Positions 17,008 through 27,049 of a stretch of DNA of 64,000 nt are shown one piece after another; within the stretch, counting starts at the first letter, position 1; each line of letters begins with the position of its first letter. Position numbers and translations under genes: made by a program. The notes under the pieces were generated by a model, which worked only from the letters and a program-made list of their open reading frames with translations, had not been told where the DNA came from and searched no databases. This DNA comes from Paenibacillus sp. CAA11. Lineage in GTDB: Bacteria; Bacillota; Bacilli; Paenibacillales; Paenibacillaceae. Location: assembly GCF_003060825.1 (NCBI RefSeq), contig NZ_CP028922.1, positions 4,681,001 to 4,745,000 of the forward strand, written 5' to 3'.

Positions 17008-17045
17008 TGACTTTTTGCCATTAAATATAAGGTCTATCCTACTCT

Positions 17046-17468
17046 CTATCTCCGGCAAATCATCAGCTTGTTACCGTCCGGATCCTTAACGACAAACCAG
17101 TGATCGTGCTCGATCTCCGTGACAACCTCAGCTCCCAGCTCCCTCATATAGGCCAGCGATCCCTCAAGGTCATCGGTCAGCAGCATAAAGACTGGCGTCT
17201 CAATTGGAGGTGCTCCTTCCGGCTTATCGCCGCCCCATCTTGGCATCGTATCGAGAATGACTCCTACCCCGTTCATAGGCAGCGGGCACAAATGGCCGTT
17301 CATGATCTCACAGTCACTTTCACGAAGACCTAGAACCTGACAGTACCAACTACGGGATCTCTCAATATCGCGAACCGGAACGAAGATGCTGCCCACCTGG
17401 TTTTTAATCGGACTTACTCGCTTGCTTCCCTCTGCAACCTGCTTAGAACTGTTATTCATCATCCTCAC
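17046..17468 (-). CDS. VOC-superfamily (glyoxalase/dioxygenase fold) protein
   Basis: 140 residues with the beta-alpha-beta-beta-beta pattern of VOC proteins: VGSIFVPVRDIERSRSWYCQVLGL near residue 26 and HDHWFVVKDPDGNKLMICRR at the end. The HDHWF...DPDGN segment carries the usual C-terminal metal-ligand region. Possible roles are glyoxalase-like or thiol-drug resistance enzymes. Monocistronic. Confidence 0.75.
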   Translation of the reverse strand: MRMMNNSSKQVAEGSKRVSPIKNQVGSIFVPVRDIERSRSWYCQVLGLRESDCEIMNGHLCPLPMNGVGVILDTMPRWGGDKPEGAPPIETPVFMLLTDDLEGSLAYMRELGAEVVTEIEHDHWFVVKDPDGNKLMICRR

Positions 17469-17590
17469 CCTCCATCAGTCGATTTGAGGTACTAGCATTT
17501 CAGCTGTTTGGATCAGCTCAGCACTTCCAGTTTCTTCAATTACCATACTAGGACAATGAGCTGCAGATCGCAATTCCTCTAAACTATTTG

Positions 17591-17620
17591 TTGATTCCTA
17601 CTATAAAGAGTACCTATAAT
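17591..17620 (+). promoter_or_regulatory. Sigma-A-like promoter of the 17663 gene
   Basis: TTGATT, an 18-base spacer, and TATAAT, ending 42 bases before the TTG start. Confidence 0.5.
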
Positions 17621-17662
17621 AGATAGGCACATATACCTACATACCTTGGAGGGATTCCCATA

Positions 17663-18334
17663 TTGAGCAAACTTTTTGAGCAATTTACGAAGCTGGCTGT
17701 ACTCGCGGCCATTATCTTGTATGCCTGGACCTCATTCTCCAGCCTGGACGACAAATATTCCGTCAAGATTATGGCCTCTACCTTCTCCGTATCAGGAGAG
17801 CAAGACTTAGAAGGGAAGGCAGACGTAGACCCCAGCGATATATCCCGTACTGGCAAAGCGCTTCTCGTCAGCTCCTTCGAGACCTTCCATTCCAGCGGAT
17901 TAGCCAAGGAAATCCGGAAGAGCAGCGCCCAATCGAAGAGAACAATCGCCGCTGCTTACGGAGAGACAGACCTGCGCTACCACTTAAGGCTGATGAAAGG
18001 GGCCTGGGTACCGACCACGCTCGACTTTTCCACGAATGCGCTGTACAACATCTCTTATATTCTGAACACACCCAGCAAGCTGGTACATAATTTAAAGCTC
18101 GATTTCAATAACTCCCTGGCGCTGACAGGCTCTGAGCGTATTATCTTCGCCATCTGGGATGTCCTGCATGCGATCAGCGGAATTTGGGCCGCCATTATTA
18201 TGACACTGCTTGGAAGTATCATCGGCCTGATCTTCCACCCGATCCAAAGTGTGGTCAACCTGCTGCCTTCAATATGGCTGGTGGTCACAAGTTTATGGGA
18301 AGGCATTTCGAACTTCAAGAATCTCTGGAAATAA
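17663..18334 (+). CDS. Hypothetical membrane protein
   Basis: 223 residues beginning at a TTG with GGAGGG upstream. An N-terminal membrane helix (LAVLAAIILYAWTSF, about 10-25) leads to a roughly 130-residue soluble region; the last 70 residues hold two or three helices (IIFAIWDVLHAISGIWAAIIMTLLGSIIGLIF, VVNLLPSIWLVVTSLW). I do not recognise the family. Single gene. Confidence 0.55.
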   Translation: MSKLFEQFTKLAVLAAIILYAWTSFSSLDDKYSVKIMASTFSVSGEQDLEGKADVDPSDISRTGKALLVSSFETFHSSGLAKEIRKSSAQSKRTIAAAYGETDLRYHLRLMKGAWVPTTLDFSTNALYNISYILNTPSKLVHNLKLDFNNSLALTGSERIIFAIWDVLHAISGIWAAIIMTLLGSIIGLIFHPIQSVVNLLPSIWLVVTSLWEGISNFKNLWK

Positions 18335-18366
18335 TCAATAATCGCTGCACTTTGCAGCAGCCAAAA

Positions 18367-18404
18367 AAATCCCCTTCGCTCGGTTTGCCGCTGCGAGGGG
18401 ATTT
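18367..18404. terminator. Bidirectional terminator before frlR stop
   Basis: AAATCCCCTTCGC / GCGAGGGGATTT with A-run on one side and T-rich sequence on the other, between the convergent 17663 gene and the regulator gene ending at 18411. Confidence 0.75.
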
Positions 18405-18410
18405 GCTCAT

Positions 18411-19148
18411 TTAATATACCTGCTTAGCCCGGTGAACCGTCAGGTTCACCCGATTCGTCTCGCACATGAACGTGGAGAGGTGAACGGGCTCATCGCTTTC
18501 ATCAAAGGCGACCTTCAGAATACGGAACAGGTTTGCACCGATGTCACACTCCAGCAGCTTCGCATATTCCTTGGTTGCGCCGATCACGTCGATTACCTTA
18601 TCATTGCTCACGATCTCTGTCGCATAGTCCTCTGCAAGAATTTTATAGGTCGATTCATTCATGGCTATTCTCTTCTCCAGGTCTGGAAACCGGGTAAGCG
18701 AGTAATGTGCAATGTCATAAAATAAAGGGCGGTCATTCACGTACATCAGCCGCTCCAGTTCAAGGACAGGGCTGCCGGCTTCAATGTTCAGATGACCTGC
18801 CACTTCCTCTGATGCCTCGATGACATCGCTCCTTAAGATTCGGGAATTCGGAATCATACCGAGCTGATGGCTGAATTCGGAGAATCCGCTTACAGACAGC
18901 AGCTCATTATGAAACTTATTAGAGGCCACAAAAGTTCCCCTTCGCGGAATCCGTGTGAGGGCTCCCTCCCGCACCAATTCCTCAATCGCTTTCCGTATCG
19001 TAATCCGGCTCACATTATAAATATCGCAGAGCTCGGCCTCTGTCGGAATCTGCTCGTCCGGCTTGTAGCGGCCATGCTGTATATCATTCTTCAACATTTG
19101 CCTAATCTGCATATACAGCGGCTGCGGGGTTGAAGGATTTAAATTCAT
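18411..19148 (-). CDS. frlR: GntR/HutC-family regulator, probable FrlR
   Basis: 245 residues. An N-terminal GntR winged helix (IPTEAELCDIYNVSRITIRKAIEELVREGALTRIPRRGTFV) is followed by a UTRA sensor domain (VSGFSEFSHQLGMIPNSRIL...). It sits last in the fructoselysine gene set, as frlR does in E. coli, so it is expected to repress the frl promoters and be released by a phosphorylated Amadori compound. Start at 19148 has AAGGATG eight bases before ATG; a TTG at 19172 is possible. A MITE-like element separates it from frlD. Confidence 0.75.
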   Translation of the reverse strand: MNLNPSTPQPLYMQIRQMLKNDIQHGRYKPDEQIPTEAELCDIYNVSRITIRKAIEELVREGALTRIPRRGTFVASNKFHNELLSVSGFSEFSHQLGMIPNSRILRSDVIEASEEVAGHLNIEAGSPVLELERLMYVNDRPLFYDIAHYSLTRFPDLEKRIAMNESTYKILAEDYATEIVSNDKVIDVIGATKEYAKLLECDIGANLFRILKVAFDESDEPVHLSTFMCETNRVNLTVHRAKQVY

Positions 19149-19187
19149 CGAACATTCATCCTTATCCATCAATGGTAATATTCTATA

Positions 19188-19274
19188 TAGATTGAACTAA
19201 ATTTTTATATTGAACTTTCTATGATCACGGCCTAATACGAACCTATAACATTCATTTCTTTAGTTCATTCTATA
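19188..19274 (+). mobile_element. MITE-like element, copy 2
   Basis: An 87-bp copy beginning TAGATTGAACTAAA and ending TTTAGTTCATTCTATA, flanked on both sides by TATA, a perfect 4-bp target duplication. The internal hairpin is damaged here (GGCC-TAATAC-GAAC). It lies between frlD and frlR. Confidence 0.75.
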
Positions 19275-19311
19275 TATATCTCTATATTATACATTGATGA
19301 ACTGCCTTTAG

Positions 19312-20094
19312 TCACCATGCAGCAAAGTATCCGATGGTCTTCGCCGCCCGCAAGGCGCCCTGCTCCAGACACGCTTGTACCGAAAGCCCTTTCAAGGTGC
19401 CGTAAATATACCCGGCAATAAAGGAATCCCCTGCTCCCAGGGTATCTACAACTTCGACTTCGGCTATTCCATGTTTGTAAAATTGGACACCATCGTAGGC
19501 CAGAGAACCCTTCTCTCCCAGTGTGGCTATAACAACCTTGGAGCCCCGGCCCTTCACCTCTCTCATGAGGCTGCGAATATAATCATCATCTTGCGAATAG
19601 GAGAAGAAGGGATAGTCCACATAAGGTGTCAGTGTAGTCACAAGCTCATGATCCAGCTTATCTGCAAAATCAAAAGAGGTCAGCAGCCCCTTCTCCTTAA
19701 AATAAGCGAAATACGGATCGGCATGCCCCCAGATGGCCGAATGCACCAGCTGGAACGATTCCGCATACTTCAATTCTTCCGGAGTCAGCTTGAAATCAGC
19801 CATTACGCCTTCCTCATAATCGCCCAGCTGACGGTCATTCCCCACCATTTCGACATAGGTAACCGCCGTGGTCCCTTCCTTAACCGAAACCCGTGAGGTG
19901 TTTACGCCTTTCCCCTGAATAGCCTTCTTCATAATTTCTCCGTAACGGTCGCTGCCTACCCAGCCGATATAAGCCGTCTCTGCGCCCAATTCGGTTAGAT
20001 AAACCGCTACATTCACCGGATTGCCTCCAGGGCAAGCCTCTCCGGTGGATTGATACACATCCATACAGTTATCCCCTACGGTAACGATTCGCAT
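19312..20094 (-). CDS. frlD: Fructoselysine 6-kinase
   Basis: 260 residues of the PfkB/ribokinase family. The early GGNPVNVAV motif and the signature DTLGAGDSFIAGY near the C-terminus (anion hole and catalytic Asp) are present, and overall it follows E. coli FrlD closely. It phosphorylates fructoselysine to fructoselysine 6-phosphate in the cytoplasm. The ATG at 20094 has GGAGGTGGG at proper spacing; an in-frame ATG at 20112 lies on the ribosome site itself. Third enzyme gene of the operon, downstream of frlB. Confidence 0.85.
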   Translation of the reverse strand: MRIVTVGDNCMDVYQSTGEACPGGNPVNVAVYLTELGAETAYIGWVGSDRYGEIMKKAIQGKGVNTSRVSVKEGTTAVTYVEMVGNDRQLGDYEEGVMADFKLTPEELKYAESFQLVHSAIWGHADPYFAYFKEKGLLTSFDFADKLDHELVTTLTPYVDYPFFSYSQDDDYIRSLMREVKGRGSKVVIATLGEKGSLAYDGVQFYKHGIAEVEVVDTLGAGDSFIAGYIYGTLKGLSVQACLEQGALRAAKTIGYFAAW

Positions 20095-20158
20095 CTCATC
20101 CCACCTCCCCATGCTTTAGGAAGAAGCACTGCTCACATCGAGCAGTGCCCCGGTTAGC

Positions 20159-21172
20159 TTAATACTCCATCTTGCGATAGTATCTTCTAAGTGTAAGCGG
20201 ATGATTTCTCTCACGCTCCAGGTAGACGCTGATCCGGCTGAGGACGGCCCAGTTGATGCTCACCGCAAAGTGCTTTCTGAACTCCTCGCTGATGCCTTCC
20301 ATCTCGAAGTCCTTGGTGTCGATCACAGTCAGCCGTTTGGTCACCTTCTCAGCGAACCGCTCTACACGGTCTGTCAGCGGGCGGGTCTCATCTTCGCCCT
20401 TCAACAGGATGACACTGGTATCTTCCACAACCAGCTCCAGCGTACCGTGGAAAAATTCAGCCGCATGAATGGACTTGGCAGGAATCCACTGCATCTCCTC
20501 AAGCACGCACATGGCATAAGAATACGTATTTCCCCACAGGTTACCGGAGCCAACCATCATATGATAATCGGTATCCTTGTGTTCAATGGCAAAGGCCTCT
20601 GCCCGCTTGTCAAAAGCCTTCACCGCATTCAGAATCGCACGCGGAAGCAGGGCTACTTCCTTCGTGAACTGCTCATACTGAGGGAACTCCTTGTTGTTGT
20701 ACATGAACCGGAACACAACCATGTACAGCAGCATGAAGAAGGTGTCGAACGAATGCTTCTCCGATCCGGTAACGATGCAGTGGTCGACAGCCTTGGTGAT
20801 TGGCGTACCCGGCTCTGCCACCAGCGCAAAGGTCGTTGCTCCCCGCTCTTTGCAGTACTCTATAGCCTCAAGCGTTTCCTTCGTTGTTCCCGATACCGAG
20901 GTGAAGATACATACGGAATCCTTGCTGAAATGCCGGTTGTTCATCACCAGGAACTCAGCAGCGATCTCTGCGTGGACATCGATAGTGGAATTGGATTTCA
21001 AGATATATTCGTAAGGATACATCATGGCAATCGTACCGCCTGCGCCGATCATGAAGATGTTGCTGTAGCCTTTCTTGCAAATGCTATCAACAATCTCTTC
21101 AATCTGACCACGATAAGCCAGGCCTTCCTTCTCCACGAGTCTTAGGAACAGTTCTTCATCGAAATTAAACAT
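20159..21172 (-). CDS. frlB: Fructoselysine 6-phosphate deglycase
   Basis: 337 residues with two SIS (sugar isomerase) domains: IFMIGAGGTIAMMYPYEYIL (about 40-60), TSVSGTTKETLEAI, and a C-terminal half with AAEFFHGTLELV and HPLTLRRYYRKMEY. The length and ending match FrlB of E. coli. It splits fructoselysine 6-phosphate into glucose 6-phosphate and lysine. Start at 21172 with CAGGAGGG upstream. It has its own promoter in the frlA-frlB gap. Confidence 0.85.
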   Translation of the reverse strand: MFNFDEELFLRLVEKEGLAYRGQIEEIVDSICKKGYSNIFMIGAGGTIAMMYPYEYILKSNSTIDVHAEIAAEFLVMNNRHFSKDSVCIFTSVSGTTKETLEAIEYCKERGATTFALVAEPGTPITKAVDHCIVTGSEKHSFDTFFMLLYMVVFRFMYNNKEFPQYEQFTKEVALLPRAILNAVKAFDKRAEAFAIEHKDTDYHMMVGSGNLWGNTYSYAMCVLEEMQWIPAKSIHAAEFFHGTLELVVEDTSVILLKGEDETRPLTDRVERFAEKVTKRLTVIDTKDFEMEGISEEFRKHFAVSINWAVLSRISVYLERERNHPLTLRRYYRKMEY

Positions 21173-21220
21173 CTTAAGTTCCCTCCTGTATGGGAGCAAG
21201 TACAGCTCCGTCCCATTTAT

Positions 21221-21263
21221 TTGTTATGTCTTGTATTATAATTAAATATGACATTAGTTACAA
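21221..21263 (-). promoter_or_regulatory. Internal frlB promoter with putative operator
   Basis: On the minus strand, TTGTAA (21258-21263), a 17-base spacer and TATAAT (21235-21240). The 26 bases at 21221-21246, covering the -10 and start point, recur with one mismatch at 23507-23532 before frlC, suggesting a shared regulator site. Confidence 0.7.
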
Positions 21264-21280
21264 TTATTTTTTGCTCTGCC

Positions 21281-23474
<2,194 letters not shown>

Positions 23475-23490
23475 CGTTTCACCCCCTCAC

Positions 23491-23506
23491 ATGAAAGCGC
23501 TTTTAA
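23491..23506. promoter_or_regulatory. cre site (CcpA operator) of the frl operon
   Basis: ATGAAAGCGCTTTTAA matches the catabolite-responsive element consensus (WTGAAARCGYTTWWN) and lies 17-32 bases upstream of the frlC ATG, downstream of the promoter, where CcpA binding would block transcription when better sugars are present. Confidence 0.75.
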
Positions 23507-23549
23507 TTGTTATGCCTTGTATTATAATTAAAGAATACAAAAAATTCAA
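23507..23549 (-). promoter_or_regulatory. Main frl promoter with putative FrlR operator
   Basis: Minus strand TTGAAT (23544-23549), 17-base spacer, TATAAT (23521-23526). The 26-base block at 23507-23532 is shared with the internal frlB promoter (25 of 26 identical) and contains the 8-bp palindrome ATTATAAT. Confidence 0.75.
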
Positions 23550-23669
23550 TTTATTTTTTTCTGACATCCCTGGGCCCATGCCCACACCTTTAACGCAAGA
23601 AGGGATTGAATGCATGAAAGCAAGGATGTTAGTCTATATTCATACGAGTCACGAAAGGAGAGATGTAGT

Positions 23670-23752
23670 ATGAGCATGCGTCCAGGAAGATTATTAGAGA
23701 GGTCCAAAATGTAGGGAAGTCTATGTGGATTTCCCGGATCTGGGAGGAATCC
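23670..23752 (+). promoter_or_regulatory. Leader peptide plus hairpin covering the acetyltransferase ribosome site
   Basis: AAAGGAG precedes an ATG at 23670 that opens a 14-codon frame (MSMRPGRLLERSKM, stop 23712-23714). Then GGATTTCCC (23727-23735) pairs with GGGAGGAATCC (23742-23752), leaving a two-base bulge, and buries the GGGAGG site of the GTG start at 23758. The layout is that of translational attenuators such as those of ermC and cat genes. No experimental support. Confidence 0.45.
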
Positions 23753-23757
23753 AATAA

Positions 23758-24198
23758 GTGCTTACGCTTCAAACCATCAACCAAGCCAATTGGGAAGCCT
23801 GTGCCCGGCTTCAATTGAAACCAGAACAAAACGAGTACATGGTATCCAACCTTTATTCCATCGCGGAGTGTCAGTTTTTAGACGGATTTTTAGCTAAAGG
23901 TATTTACAATGACGATGTCATAATCGGTTTTACGATGTTCGGGGTAGACCCGGATGACGGGAATTACTGGATTTATCGGTTTATGATCGATGAGAGATTT
24001 CAAGGCCAAGGCCATGGCTACCGTGCTATGCTGCTGGTTATAGATGAAATTAGGAAAGCCTGTAATCGAACTGGTGTGATCAGGATTGGATATGATCCAG
24101 ACAATGAACCCGCCAGGAAGCTATATCAGAAATCCGGCTTCATGGAAGATGGGATATCCCCTTGGGGAGAAATGCTTGCAACATATAGATTTGTCTAG
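23758..24198 (+). CDS. GNAT acetyltransferase, spermine/spermidine type
   Basis: 146 residues with a GNAT fold: acetyl-CoA loop RFQGQGHGYRAMLLVIDEI (about 80-98) and the C-terminal DNEPARKLYQKSGFMEDG. The overall pattern, including YWIYRFMIDERFQGQG, resembles B. subtilis BltD/PaiA-type polyamine acetyltransferases; antibiotic or amino-acid acetylation is also possible. GTG start with GGGAGGA nine bases upstream inside a hairpin. It is divergent from the frl operon and monocistronic with a strong terminator. Confidence 0.7.
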   Translation: MLTLQTINQANWEACARLQLKPEQNEYMVSNLYSIAECQFLDGFLAKGIYNDDVIIGFTMFGVDPDDGNYWIYRFMIDERFQGQGHGYRAMLLVIDEIRKACNRTGVIRIGYDPDNEPARKLYQKSGFMEDGISPWGEMLATYRFV

Positions 24199-24214
24199 TC
24201 AGTAAGTAACATAA

Positions 24215-24264
24215 AAATCCCGCTTACGCCTTCTCCTTTATAGGACCTGCGCTAAGCGGGATTT
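24215..24264. terminator. Terminator after the acetyltransferase gene
   Basis: AAATCCCGCTTA and TAAGCGGGATTT form a 12-bp perfect stem with a 26-nt loop region. Confidence 0.7.
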
Positions 24265-24430
24265 CCTGTGCAAAGATGCCGTTACCCTATCTCCCCGTTT
24301 ACATATCATAGAGTAGGATCAATCTATCATCATAAATAAGGGGGAGAGGCGCTGTGATAAAAGACTCGCCAAATTCGATGATGACGATTATTATGATGCC
24401 CCCGGCTATCTGGCAGAGAGCTGAAGAACT

Positions 24431-24604
24431 ATGAAGAAGACTCGTGCCGACATTGTAGGCAAGCGGGCCCGCTATATGTATTTGAGGCGCTCAAAACAGC
24501 TGCTTCTTCGTTATCCCCGTCAGGCCAATCGCTATGTCTGCTTGTTCATGTCCATCCTTTTGCGAGAGACCCCGCAGCCCCTTGAGCCTTCGCATAATTT
24601 ATAA
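24431..24604 (+). CDS. Possible small basic protein before the CotF cluster
   Basis: 57 codons starting MKKTRADIVGKRARYMYLRR and ending PSHNL, very basic in the first half. The ribosome site is poor. The preceding 130 bases (from 24300) hold GGGGGAGAGG and a GTG-led frame in which a one-base shift in an A-run would give a run of Asp/Tyr codons, so this stretch may be a decayed short gene. No family recognised. Confidence 0.25.
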   Translation: MKKTRADIVGKRARYMYLRRSKQLLLRYPRQANRYVCLFMSILLRETPQPLEPSHNL

Positions 24605-24654
24605 TAGCTGGGAGAAGCTATCCCTAACCATAATACGAAAGGGGTTGTTTCCCT

Positions 24655-24900
24655 ATGAACCCGCAATTGCTGGCACCCCATGAAGCGATGGACCTTCATG
24701 AAATACTTAATTTCAAGACGCTTTGTCTGGCTAAGTCCAAGCTGATGCAGGGCCTCGTGTTCGACCAGGATCTGAAGAACTTGATGCAAAAGGATGTTGA
24801 ACAGTCGATTCAAGCCATTGCGGATCTCCAGGCAGTCTATGCAAAGGCGCCCTTCCATGCGCCCGTCCCTCAAAGCCGTCCAACGCCGATATTAAATTAA
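24655..24900 (+). CDS. CotF-like spore coat protein (YraG type)
   Basis: 81 residues: APHEAMDLHEILNFKTLCLAKSKL then DQDLKNLMQKDVEQSIQAI, the helical half of a CotF-like bundle. Its partner pattern is repeated by the protein at 26466. In B. subtilis the order yraG-yraF-adhB-yraE-yraD is the same as here. Expected in the forespore or coat. AAAGGGG precedes ATG. Confidence 0.75.
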   Translation: MNPQLLAPHEAMDLHEILNFKTLCLAKSKLMQGLVFDQDLKNLMQKDVEQSIQAIADLQAVYAKAPFHAPVPQSRPTPILN

Positions 24901-24914
24901 AGGGGAAGCTATAG

Positions 24915-25301
24915 ATGAATAACGATTACCTAGATCCCATTAATGCGTTAAATATGCCTGAGCTAGCCGATACAACCCTTGCCATGGACTTTCTGATCCG
25001 TGCCAAAGAAGGGGTTAGAAATACAGCGATTGCCTTAACCGAAGCGGCTTCTCCGGATGCAAGAACCCTGCTGCGCAATCAGCTGAGACAGGGCATCCAG
25101 ATGCATCAGGAAATCTCCGACCTCATGATGCGCAAGAAATGGTTCCATCCCTATGAGCTTCGTGAGCAGTACCAGCTGGATCAGCTCTCTGCGAAGAATA
25201 CCGTCATGATCGCCCAGATGAATCTGTTCCCAGAAGATACGCGGCGCAAAGGGATGTTTGACCGGACACCAGATGAGCATAGGGAGGGAGCTGAAGCATG
25301 A
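24915..25301 (+). CDS. CotF-like spore coat protein (YraF type)
   Basis: 128 residues with the CotF core: [36 protein letters not shown] and [16 protein letters not shown]. It is paralogous to the protein at 26677. Its stop overlaps the adhB start by 4 bp, so translation is coupled. Confidence 0.8.
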   Translation: MNNDYLDPINALNMPELADTTLAMDFLIRAKEGVRNTAIALTEAASPDARTLLRNQLRQGIQMHQEISDLMMRKKWFHPYELREQYQLDQLSAKNTVMIAQMNLFPEDTRRKGMFDRTPDEHREGAEA

Positions 25302-26434
25302 AGGCAGTTACCTATCAGGGGATCAAGAATATTGCCGTTAAGGACGTGCCGGACCCTAAGATTAAGAAGCCGGACGACATGATTGTGAAATTGACCAGCA
25401 CCGCAATTTGCGGTTCCGACCTTCACCTGATTCACGGCATGATCCCTAACCTTGGAGAGGATTATGTAATTGGGCATGAGCCCATGGGAATTGTAGAGGA
25501 AGTAGGCCCCGGTGTTACCAAGCTGAAGAAGGGCGACCGGGTCATCATTCCCTTCAATGTAGCCTGCGGTGAATGCTTCTACTGCAAGAATCAGCTGGAA
25601 AGCCAGTGTGAACATTCAAATGATAACGGGGAGATGGGCGGATTCTTCGGGTACTCGGGATCAACGGGCGGCTACCCTGGCGGGCAGGCCGAATATTTAC
25701 GCGTCCCCTTCGCGAACTTCACCCACTTCAAAATTCCCGAGAGCTGTGAAGAACCGGATGAGAAGCTCTGCTTGATATCCGATGCGATGACGACCGCCTT
25801 CTGGTCCATTGATAACGCCGGAGTAAAAAAAGGAGATACGGTCATTGTACTAGGCTGCGGCCCGGTGGGGCTGCTGGCTCAGAAGTTCGCCTGGCTAAAG
25901 GGGGCCAAGCGGGTCATCGCTGTGGATTATGTAGATTACCGGCTTCAGCATGCAAAGCGTACGAACAACGTGGAGATCGTCAATTTTGAACAGCATGACC
26001 ATACCGGGAACTACCTCAAGGAGATCACCAAGGGCGGGGCAGATGTCGTCATTGATGCCGTGGGCATGGATGGGAAAATGACCGACCTTGAATTCCTCGC
26101 CAGCGGCCTAAAGCTGCAAGGAGGCACGATGAGCCCAGTGGTCATCGCCTCCCAGGCGGTCCGCAAGGGGGGCACCATCCAAATTACCGGTGTATATGGC
26201 GGGCGATATAACGGATTTCCCCTGGGGGATATTATGCAGCGCAATATTAATATCCGTTCCGGACAAGCTCCGGTCATTCACTACATGCCGCACATGTATG
26301 AGCTGATCACCTCCGGCAAAGTCAACCCGGGCGATATCGTCACCCATGTCATTCCGCTTAGTGAAGCAGAGCGCGGTTATGAGGTGTTTGACACCAAGAC
26401 GGACAATTGCATCAAGGTTATTCTTAAGCCATAA
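25298..26434 (+). CDS. adhB: Zinc-dependent alcohol dehydrogenase
   Basis: 378 residues of the medium-chain dehydrogenase family. Catalytic-zinc ligands Cys38 and His60/Glu61, structural-zinc cysteines 90, 93, 96 and 104 ([15 protein letters not shown]), and the NAD-binding [14 protein letters not shown] near residue 180. It resembles B. subtilis AdhB and glutathione-independent formaldehyde dehydrogenase-like enzymes. It is embedded in four spore-coat-type genes, suggesting a sporulation or spore-specific role. The physiological substrate is unknown. Confidence 0.85.
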   Translation: MKAVTYQGIKNIAVKDVPDPKIKKPDDMIVKLTSTAICGSDLHLIHGMIPNLGEDYVIGHEPMGIVEEVGPGVTKLKKGDRVIIPFNVACGECFYCKNQLESQCEHSNDNGEMGGFFGYSGSTGGYPGGQAEYLRVPFANFTHFKIPESCEEPDEKLCLISDAMTTAFWSIDNAGVKKGDTVIVLGCGPVGLLAQKFAWLKGAKRVIAVDYVDYRLQHAKRTNNVEIVNFEQHDHTGNYLKEITKGGADVVIDAVGMDGKMTDLEFLASGLKLQGGTMSPVVIASQAVRKGGTIQITGVYGGRYNGFPLGDIMQRNINIRSGQAPVIHYMPHMYELITSGKVNPGDIVTHVIPLSEAERGYEVFDTKTDNCIKVILKP

Positions 26435-26465
26435 GAACGGATTGGACACTAGGAGGAACAAACCG

Positions 26466-26672
26466 ATGAATACAAACTACGGCATGCATGAGACGCTGGA
26501 GGTTCATGAGATGGCCGCCTTCAAAACCGTCAGCATAACCAAATCCAAGACAATGCAAATCTTGGTATCAGACCCTGAGCTCAGGGACATCTTAAAGCAT
26601 GACGTTCAGATATCCACCCAGCAGCTTCAGGAGCTGGGCCGGCTGCTATCTAACTCACAGCAAAGGGGATAA
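26466..26672 (+). CDS. CotF-like spore coat protein (YraE type)
   Basis: 68 residues beginning MNTNYGMHETLEVHEMAAFK; AGGAGGAACAAACCG precedes the ATG, which fixes the start well inside a longer open frame. Paralogous to the protein at 24655 (HExxxxHE, then K(T/L), KSK, and LKHDVQ/MQKDVEQ). Confidence 0.75.
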   Translation: MNTNYGMHETLEVHEMAAFKTVSITKSKTMQILVSDPELRDILKHDVQISTQQLQELGRLLSNSQQRG

Positions 26673-26676
26673 GCGA

Positions 26677-26973
26677 ATGAACCCAATCCTGGAACGGCTC
26701 ACAGGAGTAAATACACTAACAGATGAGGTCATAGCGATGGACTTTCTGCTGAATGCCAAGAGCGGGGTTAGAAATTACGCCATGGCCGTCACAGAATGTG
26801 CATCGCCTGAAATTAAGCAAGTGCTGGTCAAACAGCTGGAGGAGGCGATCGACTCCCACGAAATGATAACCGCCTATTTGGAGAAGCGGGGACTATATCA
26901 CCCGTATCACATCAACGAACAAATTCAGTTGGATCTGCAAAATATACAAACCGCGCTGAATATTCCATCCTGA
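26677..26973 (+). CDS. CotF-like spore coat protein (YraD type)
   Basis: 98 residues: AMDFLLNAKSGVRNYAMAVTECASPEIKQVL and YHPYHINEQIQLDLQ, paralogous to the protein at 24915. CAAAGGGG precedes the ATG at 26677, four bases after the previous stop. Last gene of the cluster. Confidence 0.8.
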   Translation: MNPILERLTGVNTLTDEVIAMDFLLNAKSGVRNYAMAVTECASPEIKQVLVKQLEEAIDSHEMITAYLEKRGLYHPYHINEQIQLDLQNIQTALNIPS

Positions 26974-26997
26974 ATGCAGTTAATCCTGCACTGGACA

Positions 26998-27027
26998 GCT
27001 GCTCCCTATCTTGATCAGGGAGCGGCT
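26998..27027. terminator. Terminator after the CotF/AdhB cluster
   Basis: AGCTGCTCCCT-ATCTTGATC-AGGGAGCGGCT stem with one G-T pair, followed by TATATTAT; it lies between convergent genes. Confidence 0.65.
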
Positions 27028-27049
27028 TATATTATCCAAAACGACTGCT

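Noticed and set aside
20201..21145. Long plus-strand open frame (314 codons) opposite frlB
   Set aside because: Antisense shadow of a well-supported gene; no ribosome site and no recognisable protein features.
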